DNA of 64,000 nucleotides from Culturomica sp. (lineage in GTDB: Bacteria; Bacteroidota; Bacteroidia; Bacteroidales; Marinifilaceae), in contig JAISVB010000030.1 in assembly GCA_031271755.1 (NCBI GenBank), positions 45,904-109,903 on the forward strand, given 5' to 3'. The translations under genes were made by a program, and so were the position numbers. The notes below the pieces were generated by a model. It did no database searches, was not told the origin of the DNA, and worked only from the letters and a program-made list of their open reading frames with translations. Positions 38,590-47,500 of the stretch are shown here, in pieces. The first letter of the stretch is position 1. Every line of letters begins with the position of its first letter.

Positions 38590-40392
38590 ATGAAGCGGAT
38601 CTTTTGTATTCTGTTCCTTAGTGTCTGCCTGACGGCCGGGGCACAACAGAGCGACTCGCAACTGGCGTTTAATTATTATCAGAATAAAGAGTACGTCAAA
38701 GCGGCCGAACTGTTCCTGCAACTGTACGAACGGACAAAATCCGCCCAATACCTGGATTACCACGTTATCAGCCTGATCAACGCCAAAGAGTACGAAAAGG
38801 CGGAGGAGGTGCTGAAAAAATACCTGAAAACAGACGGGAAGAACAGGGATTTCCTGATCAACCTGGGATTTATTTACGACCAGCAGGGGAACCGGAAAAA
38901 AGCGGACGACTACTTTGAAGACGCCTTTAAAACGCTGGCAAACAACCGGAATGATATCGTTGTTCTGGCTAATAAATTTCGGAATATCCGGGAGTACGGC
39001 TGGGCGATCCGAACCTACCGGAAAGGCCGGGAACTGTTGAAAAACCCTTCGGAATTTATCATTGAAATGGGTGACAATTACCTGATGGATCGGGATTTCG
39101 ACAACATGTTCCGCCTCTATGCCGAAGGGTTGGAATCCAATCCCGGCCTGCTGAACAACGTCACTTCCATGCTTGGTTATTCCCGTTCCTACGATGTGAA
39201 CGGAAATGCGGACAACGTGATCCGGAACGGGTTGCAGAAAATTTTCGAACGGGAAGCGTATCCGCCGGTATTTGATGAATTGGGAATCTGGTACGCCTTG
39301 CAAACCAAAGGGTACGACGAGGCGTTCCGGCATGCGCTCCGGCTGAACCGGCTGCAACCGGATAAAATATACACCTACCAGAACATCGCCCAGGAGGCGT
39401 TCCGGGCAAAGGAGTACGAAACCGCCATCCGTTCCTGGCAGCAACTGTTAAATCAGGAAAAGGACAATCCGTACTACCTTACAGCCCGCCGGGAGATCCT
39501 CCGCAGCCAATACGCGCTGGAACGTTCCCGACCCGGAGAACCGGCCCGCTTTACCGCTTTAGCCGGAGAGAGCGAAGCGTTCCTTGCCTGGAACGGATAT
39601 ACGCCCGTCAACATAGAGATTTTACTGATGTTGAGCGATCTGTACGCTTACGAGTTAAACCTTCCGGATTCCGCGAACCGGGTATTGGAAAAAGGAATTG
39701 CGATCCGCAATCTGGACGCCCCGCGCCAAAACCTGCTGAAAAGCAAACGCGCCGACCTGCTGGCCTACATGGACCGTACGTGGGAAGCGGTCATCCTGTA
39801 CACCCAGATCGAAAAAGCCAATCCGAACAACGACACCGGCTACGAAGCTAAACTGAAAAAAGCTTTTTTAGCCTACTATGCCGGAGATCTGGAGTGGGCC
39901 CGGGCGCAGTTCGACGCCCTGAAAGGCTCCACCACCAAATTGACCGCCAACGACGCCATCCGCATGAGCCACTTTATCAACATGCATTACGATGGAGAGG
40001 AAGAGGATCCCGCTCTGCAGGAGTTGGCCCGGACGGAGTTTCTGGTCTACCGGGGAAAAACGGCCGAAGCCATGCCCAAATTAGACAGCCTGACAGGCCT
40101 CTCCGACCGGCCGGAAATTTCAGACTATGCCGTATTGATCAAAGCCAATTTGCTGCAGTCGCTTTTCCGGCCGGAGGAGGCTGAAGCGTTGTTTGAAAAA
40201 CTCCGCACAAATTCGACCGAAACGTTTATACAGGCCGAGGCGCTGTTCAGGCTGGCCGGGTTGGAGGCCGAAAGGGGAAACCTGCCGCAATCACTCCGGC
40301 ATTACCGGGAGTTGGTATCCGAATACCCCGGCAGCGTATACAGCGTGGAAGCCGGAAAGCGGTACCGCGAATTGGAAAAAGAGATTCCCTGA
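38590..40392 (+). CDS. Secreted tetratricopeptide-repeat protein
   Basis: A 600-residue protein with a signal peptide (about residues 1-18, ending near AGA) and TPR-like helical pairs along most of its length, for example YYQNKEYVKAAELFLQLYE at about 30-48 and repeats up to about 590. It probably scaffolds protein contacts in the periplasm or envelope. No enzymatic motif is visible. The two-base gap to serS suggests cotranscription. Confidence 0.82.
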   Translation: MKRIFCILFLSVCLTAGAQQSDSQLAFNYYQNKEYVKAAELFLQLYERTKSAQYLDYHVISLINAKEYEKAEEVLKKYLKTDGKNRDFLINLGFIYDQQGNRKKADDYFEDAFKTLANNRNDIVVLANKFRNIREYGWAIRTYRKGRELLKNPSEFIIEMGDNYLMDRDFDNMFRLYAEGLESNPGLLNNVTSMLGYSRSYDVNGNADNVIRNGLQKIFEREAYPPVFDELGIWYALQTKGYDEAFRHALRLNRLQPDKIYTYQNIAQEAFRAKEYETAIRSWQQLLNQEKDNPYYLTARREILRSQYALERSRPGEPARFTALAGESEAFLAWNGYTPVNIEILLMLSDLYAYELNLPDSANRVLEKGIAIRNLDAPRQNLLKSKRADLLAYMDRTWEAVILYTQIEKANPNNDTGYEAKLKKAFLAYYAGDLEWARAQFDALKGSTTKLTANDAIRMSHFINMHYDGEEEDPALQELARTEFLVYRGKTAEAMPKLDSLTGLSDRPEISDYAVLIKANLLQSLFRPEEAEALFEKLRTNSTETFIQAEALFRLAGLEAERGNLPQSLRHYRELVSEYPGSVYSVEAGKRYRELEKEIP

Positions 40393-40406
40393 TAACCGGA
40401 GCGAAC

Positions 40407-40709
40407 ATGCGCATTGTTTACAACACCACCTATGTGATCGAAGAAGCGGCCGAGCAGGAGTGGATCGGTTTTGTCCGCGGAGAGCACCTGCGGCAGATCC
40501 GCGCGACCGGCCTGACGGAAGACTTGTTGTTCACGCGCGTTTCCACTGACCAGCCGGAAGGATCCAACTATTCCCTCCAGCTACTATTCCGGGGAGAAGA
40601 AAACCTGCGTGCATTTACGGAACGCCATCTGCCCTCCCTCCGGGAACGGATGGAGGCGTTGTACGGCAAACACTATCTCTGTTTCAGCAGCATACTGACC
40701 GAACTGTAA
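40407..40709 (+). CDS. DUF4286 family protein
   Basis: A 100-residue protein matching the small Bacteroidota DUF4286 family, with MRIVYNTTYVIEEAAEQEW at the start and SLQLLFRGEE in the middle. The predicted fold is a ferredoxin-like alpha/beta barrel. The function is unknown. It lies immediately before ruvC with no intergenic base. Confidence 0.75.
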   Translation: MRIVYNTTYVIEEAAEQEWIGFVRGEHLRQIRATGLTEDLLFTRVSTDQPEGSNYSLQLLFRGEENLRAFTERHLPSLRERMEALYGKHYLCFSSILTEL

Positions 40710-41276
40710 ATGGCTCTTCCGATGGAAAAACTGATCATGGGCATAGACCCCGGCACCAATTTTATGGGATATGCCATTATCCGGACTGCGGGAAAAAACA
40801 AAAAGCCGCAATTGCTGGTTTCGGGCGTGTTGGATATGGAGAAACTGGAAGATCCGTACCTGAAACTGCAACGGATCTTTCAACGCACCTTGCAGGTCAT
40901 CGACAGCTATCACCCGGACGAATTGGCGATCGAATCCCAATTTTTCGGAAAAAATGTCCAGGCCATGCTGAAATTGGGACGGGCGCAGGGGGTGGCCATC
41001 GCCGCCGCTCTGCAACGGGAGATCCCGATCTTTGAATACGCGCCGAAAAAGATCAAAATGAGCGTGACGGGCAGCGGAACCGCTTCCAAAGAACAGATCG
41101 CCCTCCTGCTCCGGAAATTCATGGAGATCGAAACCGCTTCCGAAACCCTGGACGAAACGGACGCTATTGCCATTGCCTACTGCCACCACCTGCAAGGTTC
41201 CCTTCCCTCCGCCGGCAATTCCAAAAGCCGGGATTGGAAGGACTTTGTCAAAAAAAATCCCGATAAGATCGTGTAA
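40710..41276 (+). CDS. ruvC: Holliday-junction resolvase RuvC
   Basis: Endonuclease that cleaves Holliday junctions after RuvAB branch migration. The 188-residue protein carries the four acidic metal ligands: D13 in GIDPGTN, E75 in AIESQF, and D148 and D151 in DETDAIAIAY. The ATG at 40710 directly follows the previous stop, and an in-frame ATG at 40722 would give a more compact start. ruvA and ruvB are not nearby. Confidence 0.95.
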   Translation: MALPMEKLIMGIDPGTNFMGYAIIRTAGKNKKPQLLVSGVLDMEKLEDPYLKLQRIFQRTLQVIDSYHPDELAIESQFFGKNVQAMLKLGRAQGVAIAAALQREIPIFEYAPKKIKMSVTGSGTASKEQIALLLRKFMEIETASETLDETDAIAIAYCHHLQGSLPSAGNSKSRDWKDFVKKNPDKIV

Positions 41277-41278
41277 CT

Positions 41279-42118
41279 ATGACAAACGTGCCCGCTGCTC
41301 CCGCCGATGACCGCTTAAAACCGATCCACCTGGAAGAGGTCTTTAAAAAGAAAAATCCCAAACTGTTCTGCTGGATCCCCGGGTTTGCCTTTTCCGGAAT
41401 CAAACGGTTGGTTTGTTTGAGAGAGATCAATGATTTTATTGAAAAATACGGCGACCGGAAAGGGCTGGATTTTGCCGACGCCGTCATGGAGTACCTGCAC
41501 CTCTCCTTCCGGACGGAGGGGGAAGAGCACCTGCCGCCCGCCGGAGGAAGGTACATTTTTGTCTCTAACCACCCGTTGGGCGGGCCGGACGGGATCGCCC
41601 TGATCTCTTTCCTGGGGCGTTATTACGCTGAATTGAAATTTCCGGTCAACGACCTTTTGATGAACCTGCGGAACCTGAATAACATCTTCCTGCCGGTAAA
41701 TAAACACGGCAGACAGGCGAAAGAGGCGGTCCGGGAAATTGAAAAAGCCTATGCTTCCGACGCCCAGATCATCATGTTCCCGGCCGGGTTGTGCAGCCGC
41801 AAAACCAAAGGGGTGATCTGCGATCCGGCCTGGCAGAAGAATTTTGTTGCGGAAGCCGTCAAACACCACCGGGACATTGTGCCGCTCTTTATCAGCGGGC
41901 AAAATTCCGATCTTTTCTACAACATGGCCAATTTCCGGAAAAGAACAGGGATCCGGGCGAACTTGGAGATGATCCTTCTCCCCCGCGAAACCTTCCGGAA
42001 AAAGAACGCCTTCCTGACCATCAAGATCGGCCGGCCCATCCCCTGGCAATCGTTAGACAAAAGCAAAACTCCGCGGGAGTGGGCCGAAACGATCAGGCAG
42101 CTTGTTTACCGGTTGTAA
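41279..42118 (+). CDS. Glycerol acyltransferase-like protein
   Basis: A 279-residue PlsC-type acyltransferase. VSNHPLGGPDGIAL near residue 95 is the acyltransferase block, with the histidine and aspartate separated by one residue more than the textbook HX4D. FPAGLCSRKTKG near 170 is the acceptor-binding block. The subfamily is common in Bacteroidota and is linked in some species to ornithine- or glycine-type lipid synthesis, so the acceptor may not be glycerol phosphate. It is last in the serS run and converges on the next gene with a 9-bp gap. Confidence 0.78.
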   Translation: MTNVPAAPADDRLKPIHLEEVFKKKNPKLFCWIPGFAFSGIKRLVCLREINDFIEKYGDRKGLDFADAVMEYLHLSFRTEGEEHLPPAGGRYIFVSNHPLGGPDGIALISFLGRYYAELKFPVNDLLMNLRNLNNIFLPVNKHGRQAKEAVREIEKAYASDAQIIMFPAGLCSRKTKGVICDPAWQKNFVAEAVKHHRDIVPLFISGQNSDLFYNMANFRKRTGIRANLEMILLPRETFRKKNAFLTIKIGRPIPWQSLDKSKTPREWAETIRQLVYRL

Positions 42119-42127
42119 ATACGGTCG

Positions 42128-43309
42128 TTACTCTCCCTGAAAGTATGCGGAGTAGGTATCCCAGAAATTCCGGTTCGCCGGTATATCTTCGTAATACATC
42201 CGGCCGGTGTGAGGCTCCGGCGTATTTCTGTTGACCCGCGTGGTGATGTATTGCATCCTCCCCCTGACTTCCCGGCCGTTTTCCCGGTAGCTGTACCGGA
42301 TGGTACTGCCGCTCAGGAAATAGAAACCGGATACCTTTTTGTAATTGGAAGTAAGGGTCATCCGGACCTGCTCGCGGGGTGTGTTTCCCACACGGATCAG
42401 ATTGCGTCCCAATACGGTAAAATCGCTTGCCGTGATATACTGGGTATTTTTCAAAACAGCCATGTCTTTCAGGTGGATGTAGATCTCTCCGCTGAATCCC
42501 GTAATCGACGCAGAACCGGAGGTGGAAAGGGTCGGCTTTTTCACTTCGTAGGCGATGACCTGCACCGAATCTCCTTCGTACAGGAGTTTCCCTTTGCTGC
42601 TTAATACATATTCGCCCGACTGCCCGATGTCCAACACGTTCCGGGTATGCCGCACCACGTCGGCCGTCAACAGATCGTCGAAATAGTTCAGTCCGTCAAA
42701 AACAGATTGTACCTCCCGGCTCCTTCTTACCTGGGAAAAACGGTAATTCAACTCTTTGAACACCGTATGCACATCGCTCCGGTGATAGCCCCGGCTGTCG
42801 TATATGTTTACGATCGCCTCCTTGGAAAACTCCACGGAGTCGCCGGAAGAGAGCGTATACTCAAAATACCCCTCGTAATTGTACGGGAGGGATGGGTAGT
42901 TTTTGGGTATGTCCCGCACGACATCTTTCAACATCTTTTCATACACCAATGACTTGGCATATGCATGAGCGCTCTCCAGGGTGAACACGACCGGTTTCAG
43001 GGCTACCTGCAACCAGGCAGGCTCAGCCGCTTCGCGGACGGACATCTCCACATGCGCATACCCGACAACGGAGAACCGCAACCGCATATCCGCCGTACGG
43101 GCGGGTAGTTGCAGTTCAAATTCCCCGTTGACATCCGAAGCCACGCCGAGAGGCTCCCCCAGCACTCCGATGTTGGCAAACGGAAGAGGCTCCCCCGTCG
43201 AAGCGTCCGTAAGCACGCCTTTGATCACCATTCTACCGGTTTCCTGTGCACTTCCGCACATCATCACTCCCCAAAACAGGACAATCGACAAGAGAAGTTT
43301 TTTCTTCAT
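42128..43309 (-). CDS. Secreted protein with carboxypeptidase-regulatory-like domain
   Basis: A 393-residue exported protein: signal peptide (residues 1-21, ending GSA), then a carboxypeptidase-regulatory-like beta-sandwich (about 25-110, VIKGVLTDASTGEPLPFANIGV), then a beta-rich region up to the end resembling the N-terminal part of larger DUF5686-type outer-membrane proteins but without a barrel. The substrate and role are unknown. It is divergent from the OmpA-like lipoprotein gene. Confidence 0.7.
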   Translation of the reverse strand: MKKKLLLSIVLFWGVMMCGSAQETGRMVIKGVLTDASTGEPLPFANIGVLGEPLGVASDVNGEFELQLPARTADMRLRFSVVGYAHVEMSVREAAEPAWLQVALKPVVFTLESAHAYAKSLVYEKMLKDVVRDIPKNYPSLPYNYEGYFEYTLSSGDSVEFSKEAIVNIYDSRGYHRSDVHTVFKELNYRFSQVRRSREVQSVFDGLNYFDDLLTADVVRHTRNVLDIGQSGEYVLSSKGKLLYEGDSVQVIAYEVKKPTLSTSGSASITGFSGEIYIHLKDMAVLKNTQYITASDFTVLGRNLIRVGNTPREQVRMTLTSNYKKVSGFYFLSGSTIRYSYRENGREVRGRMQYITTRVNRNTPEPHTGRMYYEDIPANRNFWDTYSAYFQGE

Positions 43310-43332
43310 ACGTAAAATCTGTTTTTTATTTC

Positions 43333-43374
43333 TATCTTTGCAAAAGTAACTATATTATTCGGTAATCTGACAAA
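43333..43374. promoter_or_regulatory. Back-to-back divergent promoter elements
   Basis: TATCTTTG (43333-43340, plus) directly abuts CAAAAGTA (43341-43348), whose complement TACTTTTG is a -7 box for the minus strand. For the minus promoter, TTTG (complement of 43371-43374) lies 22 bp upstream. A plus -33 box is not evident. The two transcripts would compete for the same site. Confidence 0.5.
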
Positions 43375-44025
43375 ATGAGAAAGAGTGTTTTCTATTGGGG
43401 GGGATTTTTGGTATTCCTTGCCCTGACGGCTTCCTGTGTATCAAAGAAAAAATACGACGAACTCTCCCGGGCTAAAAACCGGGTAGACCGGGAAGTATCC
43501 CAGTTGAAAAAAGAGAACAAAGAGTTGGAAAAGAATCTGCAACAGACCAAAGAGGATTTCAACAAGATCCGGTACGAATTGACGGAAAACAACGCAGCCA
43601 AAGAAAAAACCATCGACGAACTGCACGGAGCGCTCCGGAGTCTGGAAGGAAAACAGAGCAAGCTGCAGACCGATCTCAACGACATGAACAGCCAGATGAA
43701 ATACTCCTCTCAAAGCAACGAGCAACGGATCGTTTCTATGGAGAACAACCTGAAACGGGTGACAGCCGAACGGGATGAGTTGAAAAAAGAGATCTCGGAA
43801 GTACAGAACAAATTGGATTGGGAAAATCGCCAACTGAAAACCGACATAGAAACAGCCAAAGGAAACCTGTTGACCCGGAACAACGAAAACGCCAAGTTGA
43901 AAAAAGAGTTGGAAGAGGCCTCCAAAAGCCTCAGTCGGATCCGGAAACAGAAAACCGATGCCGATGCGGAGATCGAAAAATTGACCAATCAGGTGAATCT
44001 GCTGAAAAAGGAACTTTACAAATAA
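43375..44025 (+). CDS. Coiled-coil lipoprotein resembling the N-terminus of OmpA-family lipoproteins
   Basis: A 216-residue lipoprotein. The signal peptide ends in LTASC, so the cysteine at residue 22 should be lipidated. The rest (about residues 28-216) is an almost uninterrupted alpha-helical coiled coil with heptad-like Lys/Glu/Leu patterns. The opening CVSKKKYDELSRAK is that of Bacteroidota OmpA-family lipoproteins, but the C-terminal peptidoglycan-binding OmpA domain is absent here. It probably acts as an envelope tether or spacer. It is followed after 2 bp by the membrane protein gene. Confidence 0.75.
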   Translation: MRKSVFYWGGFLVFLALTASCVSKKKYDELSRAKNRVDREVSQLKKENKELEKNLQQTKEDFNKIRYELTENNAAKEKTIDELHGALRSLEGKQSKLQTDLNDMNSQMKYSSQSNEQRIVSMENNLKRVTAERDELKKEISEVQNKLDWENRQLKTDIETAKGNLLTRNNENAKLKKELEEASKSLSRIRKQKTDADAEIEKLTNQVNLLKKELYK

Positions 44026-44027
44026 CC

Positions 44028-44432
44028 ATGGTCTGGCTTTTAACAGGCATCGCAGGGCTTCTGGTGACGGTAGCCCTGTTCACGTTTCTTTCCCGGAAAA
44101 AAAGAGCAGGATCCGAACCGGCGCCGGTTCCGGTTCCGGTTCCGGTTCCGGTTCCGGAAAAAGATTGTTGCGGGGCGCACGCCATCTGCGAAAAAGGATT
44201 GAAAAAAGCCGGCGAAACCATCCTTTATTACGAAGACGAAGAGTTGGATCTATACCGGAATACCCGGCCGGATCAATACCTTCCCGAACAGATCGACCTG
44301 TTCAGAGAGGTGTTGTACACCCTGAAACGGGAAGAGATCTCCGGCTGGCTGATCAGCTTAGAGCAAAGAGGTATTTCCCTTCCCGATCTTCTCCGGCCGG
44401 AAGCGTTTGACCTGCTTCAAAACCGGGAGTAA
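44028..44432 (+). CDS. Single-pass membrane protein with Pro-Val linker and CCG motif
   Basis: A 134-residue protein. One membrane helix (about residues 2-22) is followed by a basic stop-transfer segment (SRKKRAG), a Pro-Val repeat linker (residues 31-44) encoded by CCGGTT copies, and a cytoplasmic domain starting DCCGAHAICEKG that also contains EELDLYRNTRPDQY. The start at 44028 is chosen because the preceding in-frame codons overlap the lipoprotein gene in another frame. The CCG-H-CE motif looks like a metal- or redox-binding site, but no function is known to me. Confidence 0.7.
   Translation: MVWLLTGIAGLLVTVALFTFLSRKKRAGSEPAPVPVPVPVPVPEKDCCGAHAICEKGLKKAGETILYYEDEELDLYRNTRPDQYLPEQIDLFREVLYTLKREEISGWLISLEQRGISLPDLLRPEAFDLLQNRE
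44124..44153 (+). repeat. CCGGTT hexanucleotide repeat (x5)
   Basis: Five perfect copies of CCGGTT in frame, encoding Pro-Val dipeptides. Because the unit is six bases, copy-number change alters linker length without shifting the frame. Confidence 0.9.
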
Positions 44433-44440
44433 AAAACGGT

Positions 44441-46327
44441 TTACCTCTTCTCTTTTGCTTTGTAGTGGATCACCAGCAAGGTCATGTCGTCGAACTGCTC
44501 GACGCCTCTGGTGTGTTCCGCCACGCTGTGCGAAACGGTTTCAACAAGTTCCTTCGCCCCCGTTCCGGCTGCCCGACGAATGCTTTCGATCAGATTTTGC
44601 AGGCCGAAAAATTCAGCCGACCGGCTTTCCGCATCTGTGATCCCGTCTGTGAAGAGCAGTAGTTTGCTGCCCGGATCGAGGGTCAAACGGTACTCTTTGT
44701 ATTTGTGATCCTCCAGAATGCCGATCGGAATATCCGCATCCTCCGAAAAAGAGGTGACTTCGCCCGATCCGTCGATCAAAAGCGGATTGGGATGCCCGGC
44801 GTTGCTGAACGTTACCACACCGGTATCCAGATCCAAAATGCCGGTAAACAGGGTAACAAACATATCATCCTCCGTGGAGTCGCAAATGTGGCTGTTGATG
44901 GTGTTGCAGATCCGGGCGGAAGAGTTCTCGCGCGCCGCCACATACCGGAACAGTTTGATGATGGAAGCCATGTACAGAGCGGCCGGAATACCTTTTCCGG
45001 AAACATCTCCTATGGCAAAGTAGAGCCTGTTATCGATGATGAAATATTCGTACAAGTCTCCTCCGACACTCTTGGATTGTTGCAACTTGCCCTGTATTTC
45101 AACCTCTTTGGAGCGGACGACGGGCTGAGGCAAAAAACGGTTTTGTATTTTTCTCGCCAACCGGATCTCCGTATTCATCCGTTCGTTCTCCTCCGTGGTA
45201 TTTTTCAACTGATCCACATAGGCCAGCATGTTGTGTTGCATGTACTTGAAAGCATTGTGCAACTCGTTCAACTCTCCGGCGGCAGAACGGATGTCGGACA
45301 ATTCAACCTCCCAATTACCGTCCGCAATGGCCCGGACGTTGGCGGTAAAATCCCGCAAAGGGTTCATGTGTTTCCGGGTTATCCACAAAACAACGAAAAA
45401 CACCCCGAAAGCCCCGGCAAGCAAAGCAAACGACAGCAGCCGGCAAAACCTGTTGTGCGGTTCCAGGGTCTCCCGGGACGGGCAAACTATGCCGATCCGC
45501 CAGTTGAACAACGGGGCGGGTGTGTAATAGACGCCGTGCCGGATCCCGCCTCTATCCAAATAATCGTACCCGGTATCTCCGTTTTTAAACCTCCTGCCCA
45601 ACTCCGGCAGGAAAGAAGCGTTGTACCGGAATTTTTCCACATACCGGTCCACGGATCCCAGCGCCTTTATTTCCGGATCCGGGTGGGCCAGCCAATGTCC
45701 GGTATGTGTGGCGAGAAATACATACCCGGAGCGAAATATTTTCATCTCCTGCAGGAAATCCAACAAGCGGTCTACCCGGATCTCCATTTCTATAAATTTC
45801 AAACGTTGCGGATTTCCGGAAGACAAAAACGGTTCGCTGTAACAGAGGAGGACGCTATCCGGATTGAAATACCTCAACCGCCAGAAGCCGACTCCGGACG
45901 TTCTGCGGACAATGCCGGCCGTATCCAACCGGCGCTTAGTCTGCTGTTGGAAAATCCGGCGGTCGTTCCTGTACGCTTCCCGGCAACAACGTTCTTCCGG
46001 CACGGCCTGCTCATCGTAGATCCTGCAGGCATTCAAATAAGCATAGCTGTTCAGTACTCTTGAAGGAAGTTCGTTTTCCACGTGTTTGTCCACCTCTCCC
46101 AACAGAGCAACGATCCTCTTCGGGATCTGTTCCAGTTCGTGAATTTTACTTTCGAGTTTCTTTACAACCTCATCGCTCAACAGGTTTGCCTGCCGAAAAG
46201 CCTGTTCTTCTGCAAAACTCCGGGAGAAATAGAGAATCCCGAGAAAAACAGAAGTCGATACGATCAGAATGGCCAATAAGACGTAAAGAGTCAATTGCTT
46301 TGTGAAACCAAAATGTCGTTTTTTCAT
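44441..46327 (-). CDS. Sensor phosphatase: Cache, HAMP and SpoIIE-type PP2C
   Basis: A 628-residue membrane receptor with a serine/threonine phosphatase output. It has TM1 (about 11-33), a periplasmic Cache-like sensor (about 40-285), TM2 (about 293-315), a HAMP linker (about 316-370), a short coiled coil, and a SpoIIE/PP2C domain (about 400-625). The metal-binding aspartates appear in VGGDLYEYF, AIGDVSGKG and LFTDGITDA. Such RsbU-like phosphatases usually act on anti-anti-sigma factors, but no STAS or anti-sigma gene is adjacent. It has a 12-bp inverted repeat at its start codon. Confidence 0.9.
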   Translation of the reverse strand: MKKRHFGFTKQLTLYVLLAILIVSTSVFLGILYFSRSFAEEQAFRQANLLSDEVVKKLESKIHELEQIPKRIVALLGEVDKHVENELPSRVLNSYAYLNACRIYDEQAVPEERCCREAYRNDRRIFQQQTKRRLDTAGIVRRTSGVGFWRLRYFNPDSVLLCYSEPFLSSGNPQRLKFIEMEIRVDRLLDFLQEMKIFRSGYVFLATHTGHWLAHPDPEIKALGSVDRYVEKFRYNASFLPELGRRFKNGDTGYDYLDRGGIRHGVYYTPAPLFNWRIGIVCPSRETLEPHNRFCRLLSFALLAGAFGVFFVVLWITRKHMNPLRDFTANVRAIADGNWEVELSDIRSAAGELNELHNAFKYMQHNMLAYVDQLKNTTEENERMNTEIRLARKIQNRFLPQPVVRSKEVEIQGKLQQSKSVGGDLYEYFIIDNRLYFAIGDVSGKGIPAALYMASIIKLFRYVAARENSSARICNTINSHICDSTEDDMFVTLFTGILDLDTGVVTFSNAGHPNPLLIDGSGEVTSFSEDADIPIGILEDHKYKEYRLTLDPGSKLLLFTDGITDAESRSAEFFGLQNLIESIRRAAGTGAKELVETVSHSVAEHTRGVEQFDDMTLLVIHYKAKEKR

Positions 46328-46375
46328 TTCTTAAATTGAATTAGTTAAATTAGTTTAGTTCTGCAATTTAAGAAA
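46327..46375 (-). promoter_or_regulatory. Inverted repeat flanking the start region of the PP2C gene
   Basis: TTTCTTAAATTG (46327-46338) and CAATTTAAGAAA (46364-46375) are perfect 12-bp arms around a 25-nt spacer rich in TTAG. The inner arm touches the ATG of the minus-strand phosphatase, so the hairpin could mask ribosome entry, or the arms could bind a repressor dimer. The remainder of the 270-bp AT-rich gap up to the next gene holds a plus-strand -7 box and nothing else I can name. Confidence 0.6.
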
Positions 46376-46549
46376 AATTTTCATATATTCCAAATAAAAT
46401 TGTAAATAATATTATATTTTACATTAGAATTATAAGTTGAAGTTATTATTAATTCTTCTATATCGATTATGTATTTTTAAAAGCTTGGAAATACAGACTG
46501 TTTTTCTTTTTTCAGTGTTTTTAACATTCTACCCAAACGTTATTTTTCT

Positions 46550-46557
46550 TACATTTG
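46550..46557 (+). promoter_or_regulatory. -7 element before the coiled-coil membrane gene
   Basis: TACATTTG matches TAnnTTTG, 40 bp before the start. No clear -33 TTTG lies 19-21 bp upstream. Confidence 0.45.
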
Positions 46558-46597
46558 TTTCAAATACCGGAAAAAATCTGCTGAGTACACAAATTCG

Positions 46598-47491
46598 ATG
46601 GACATGGACGAAAATAACAAACTCCCGAAAAGAAAAGACAAAACACTGATAACCATCATTATAGGTCTTTCGATCGTATTGGTCGCCCTTTTTGTATTTT
46701 TTATGATCGAATGGTCTGCCAATAAAAAACACGTAGCTGTCATACAGGAGGAGAGAGCGGTGTTGGAGCAGGAGTTGAGCGATTTGAGCGCAGACTACGA
46801 CAATTTGAAATCCTCCAATGATACCCTGAACGAAAAATTCCTGCTGGAACAGGAAAAAATAGCCGGTCTGCTGGATGAAATGAAAAAATTCCGGGACAAT
46901 TCCTACGCGGAGATCAACCGTTACAAAAAAGAGATCGGAACCTTAAAATCGGTCCTGCGGGATTTCGTCGTTCAGATCGACTCATTAAACCGGCTCAATC
47001 AACAATTAACACAGGAGAACGTCCAGATCAGGCAACAGAACGACTGGGTGCGGGAACGGAACCAGAAGTTGGAAGACGAACAGAAAGACATGCAAAAAGT
47101 GCTTGACATCGCCACGGCGTTGACGGCTGAAAATTTTACGGTCACCCCCATCAATAAAAGAGGGCGGGAGATCAACTGGAAACGGTGTTTTCAGTTGAGA
47201 GCCGATTTTGCCATTCCCCGGAATGTGGCGGCCAAACGGGGAACCCGGACACTGTTTTTGCGGATCACCCGCCCCGACAGCCGCGTCATTGCCTTCAGCG
47301 ACGACTCCTTTTTCAAATACCAAAATGTCTCCCTTGCCTATTCGGCCAAAAGAGAGTTTGATTATGAAGGTGAACGGTTGGAAATGGCGATTTACTGGCC
47401 GAACGACGGCAGCCTGATCCAGGGCAAATACACCGCAGAACTGTTCTGCGACAACGAAAACATCGGAAGCACCGAATTTTTCCTGAAATAA
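46598..47491 (+). CDS. Membrane-anchored coiled-coil protein of unknown function
   Basis: A 297-residue protein: short basic N-terminus, one membrane helix (about residues 20-42), a periplasmic or cytoplasmic coiled coil (about 45-170) and a C-terminal globular beta-rich domain (about 175-297, with NWKRCFQLRADFAIPRN and RTLFLRITRPDSRVIAF). An alternative ATG at 46604 would shorten it by two residues. I do not recognise the family by name. It resembles conserved Bacteroidales hypotheticals that are sometimes mislabelled SMC-like. It stands alone between two minus-strand genes. Confidence 0.7.
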   Translation: MDMDENNKLPKRKDKTLITIIIGLSIVLVALFVFFMIEWSANKKHVAVIQEERAVLEQELSDLSADYDNLKSSNDTLNEKFLLEQEKIAGLLDEMKKFRDNSYAEINRYKKEIGTLKSVLRDFVVQIDSLNRLNQQLTQENVQIRQQNDWVRERNQKLEDEQKDMQKVLDIATALTAENFTVTPINKRGREINWKRCFQLRADFAIPRNVAAKRGTRTLFLRITRPDSRVIAFSDDSFFKYQNVSLAYSAKREFDYEGERLEMAIYWPNDGSLIQGKYTAELFCDNENIGSTEFFLK

Positions 47492-47500
47492 AAAAGATTA

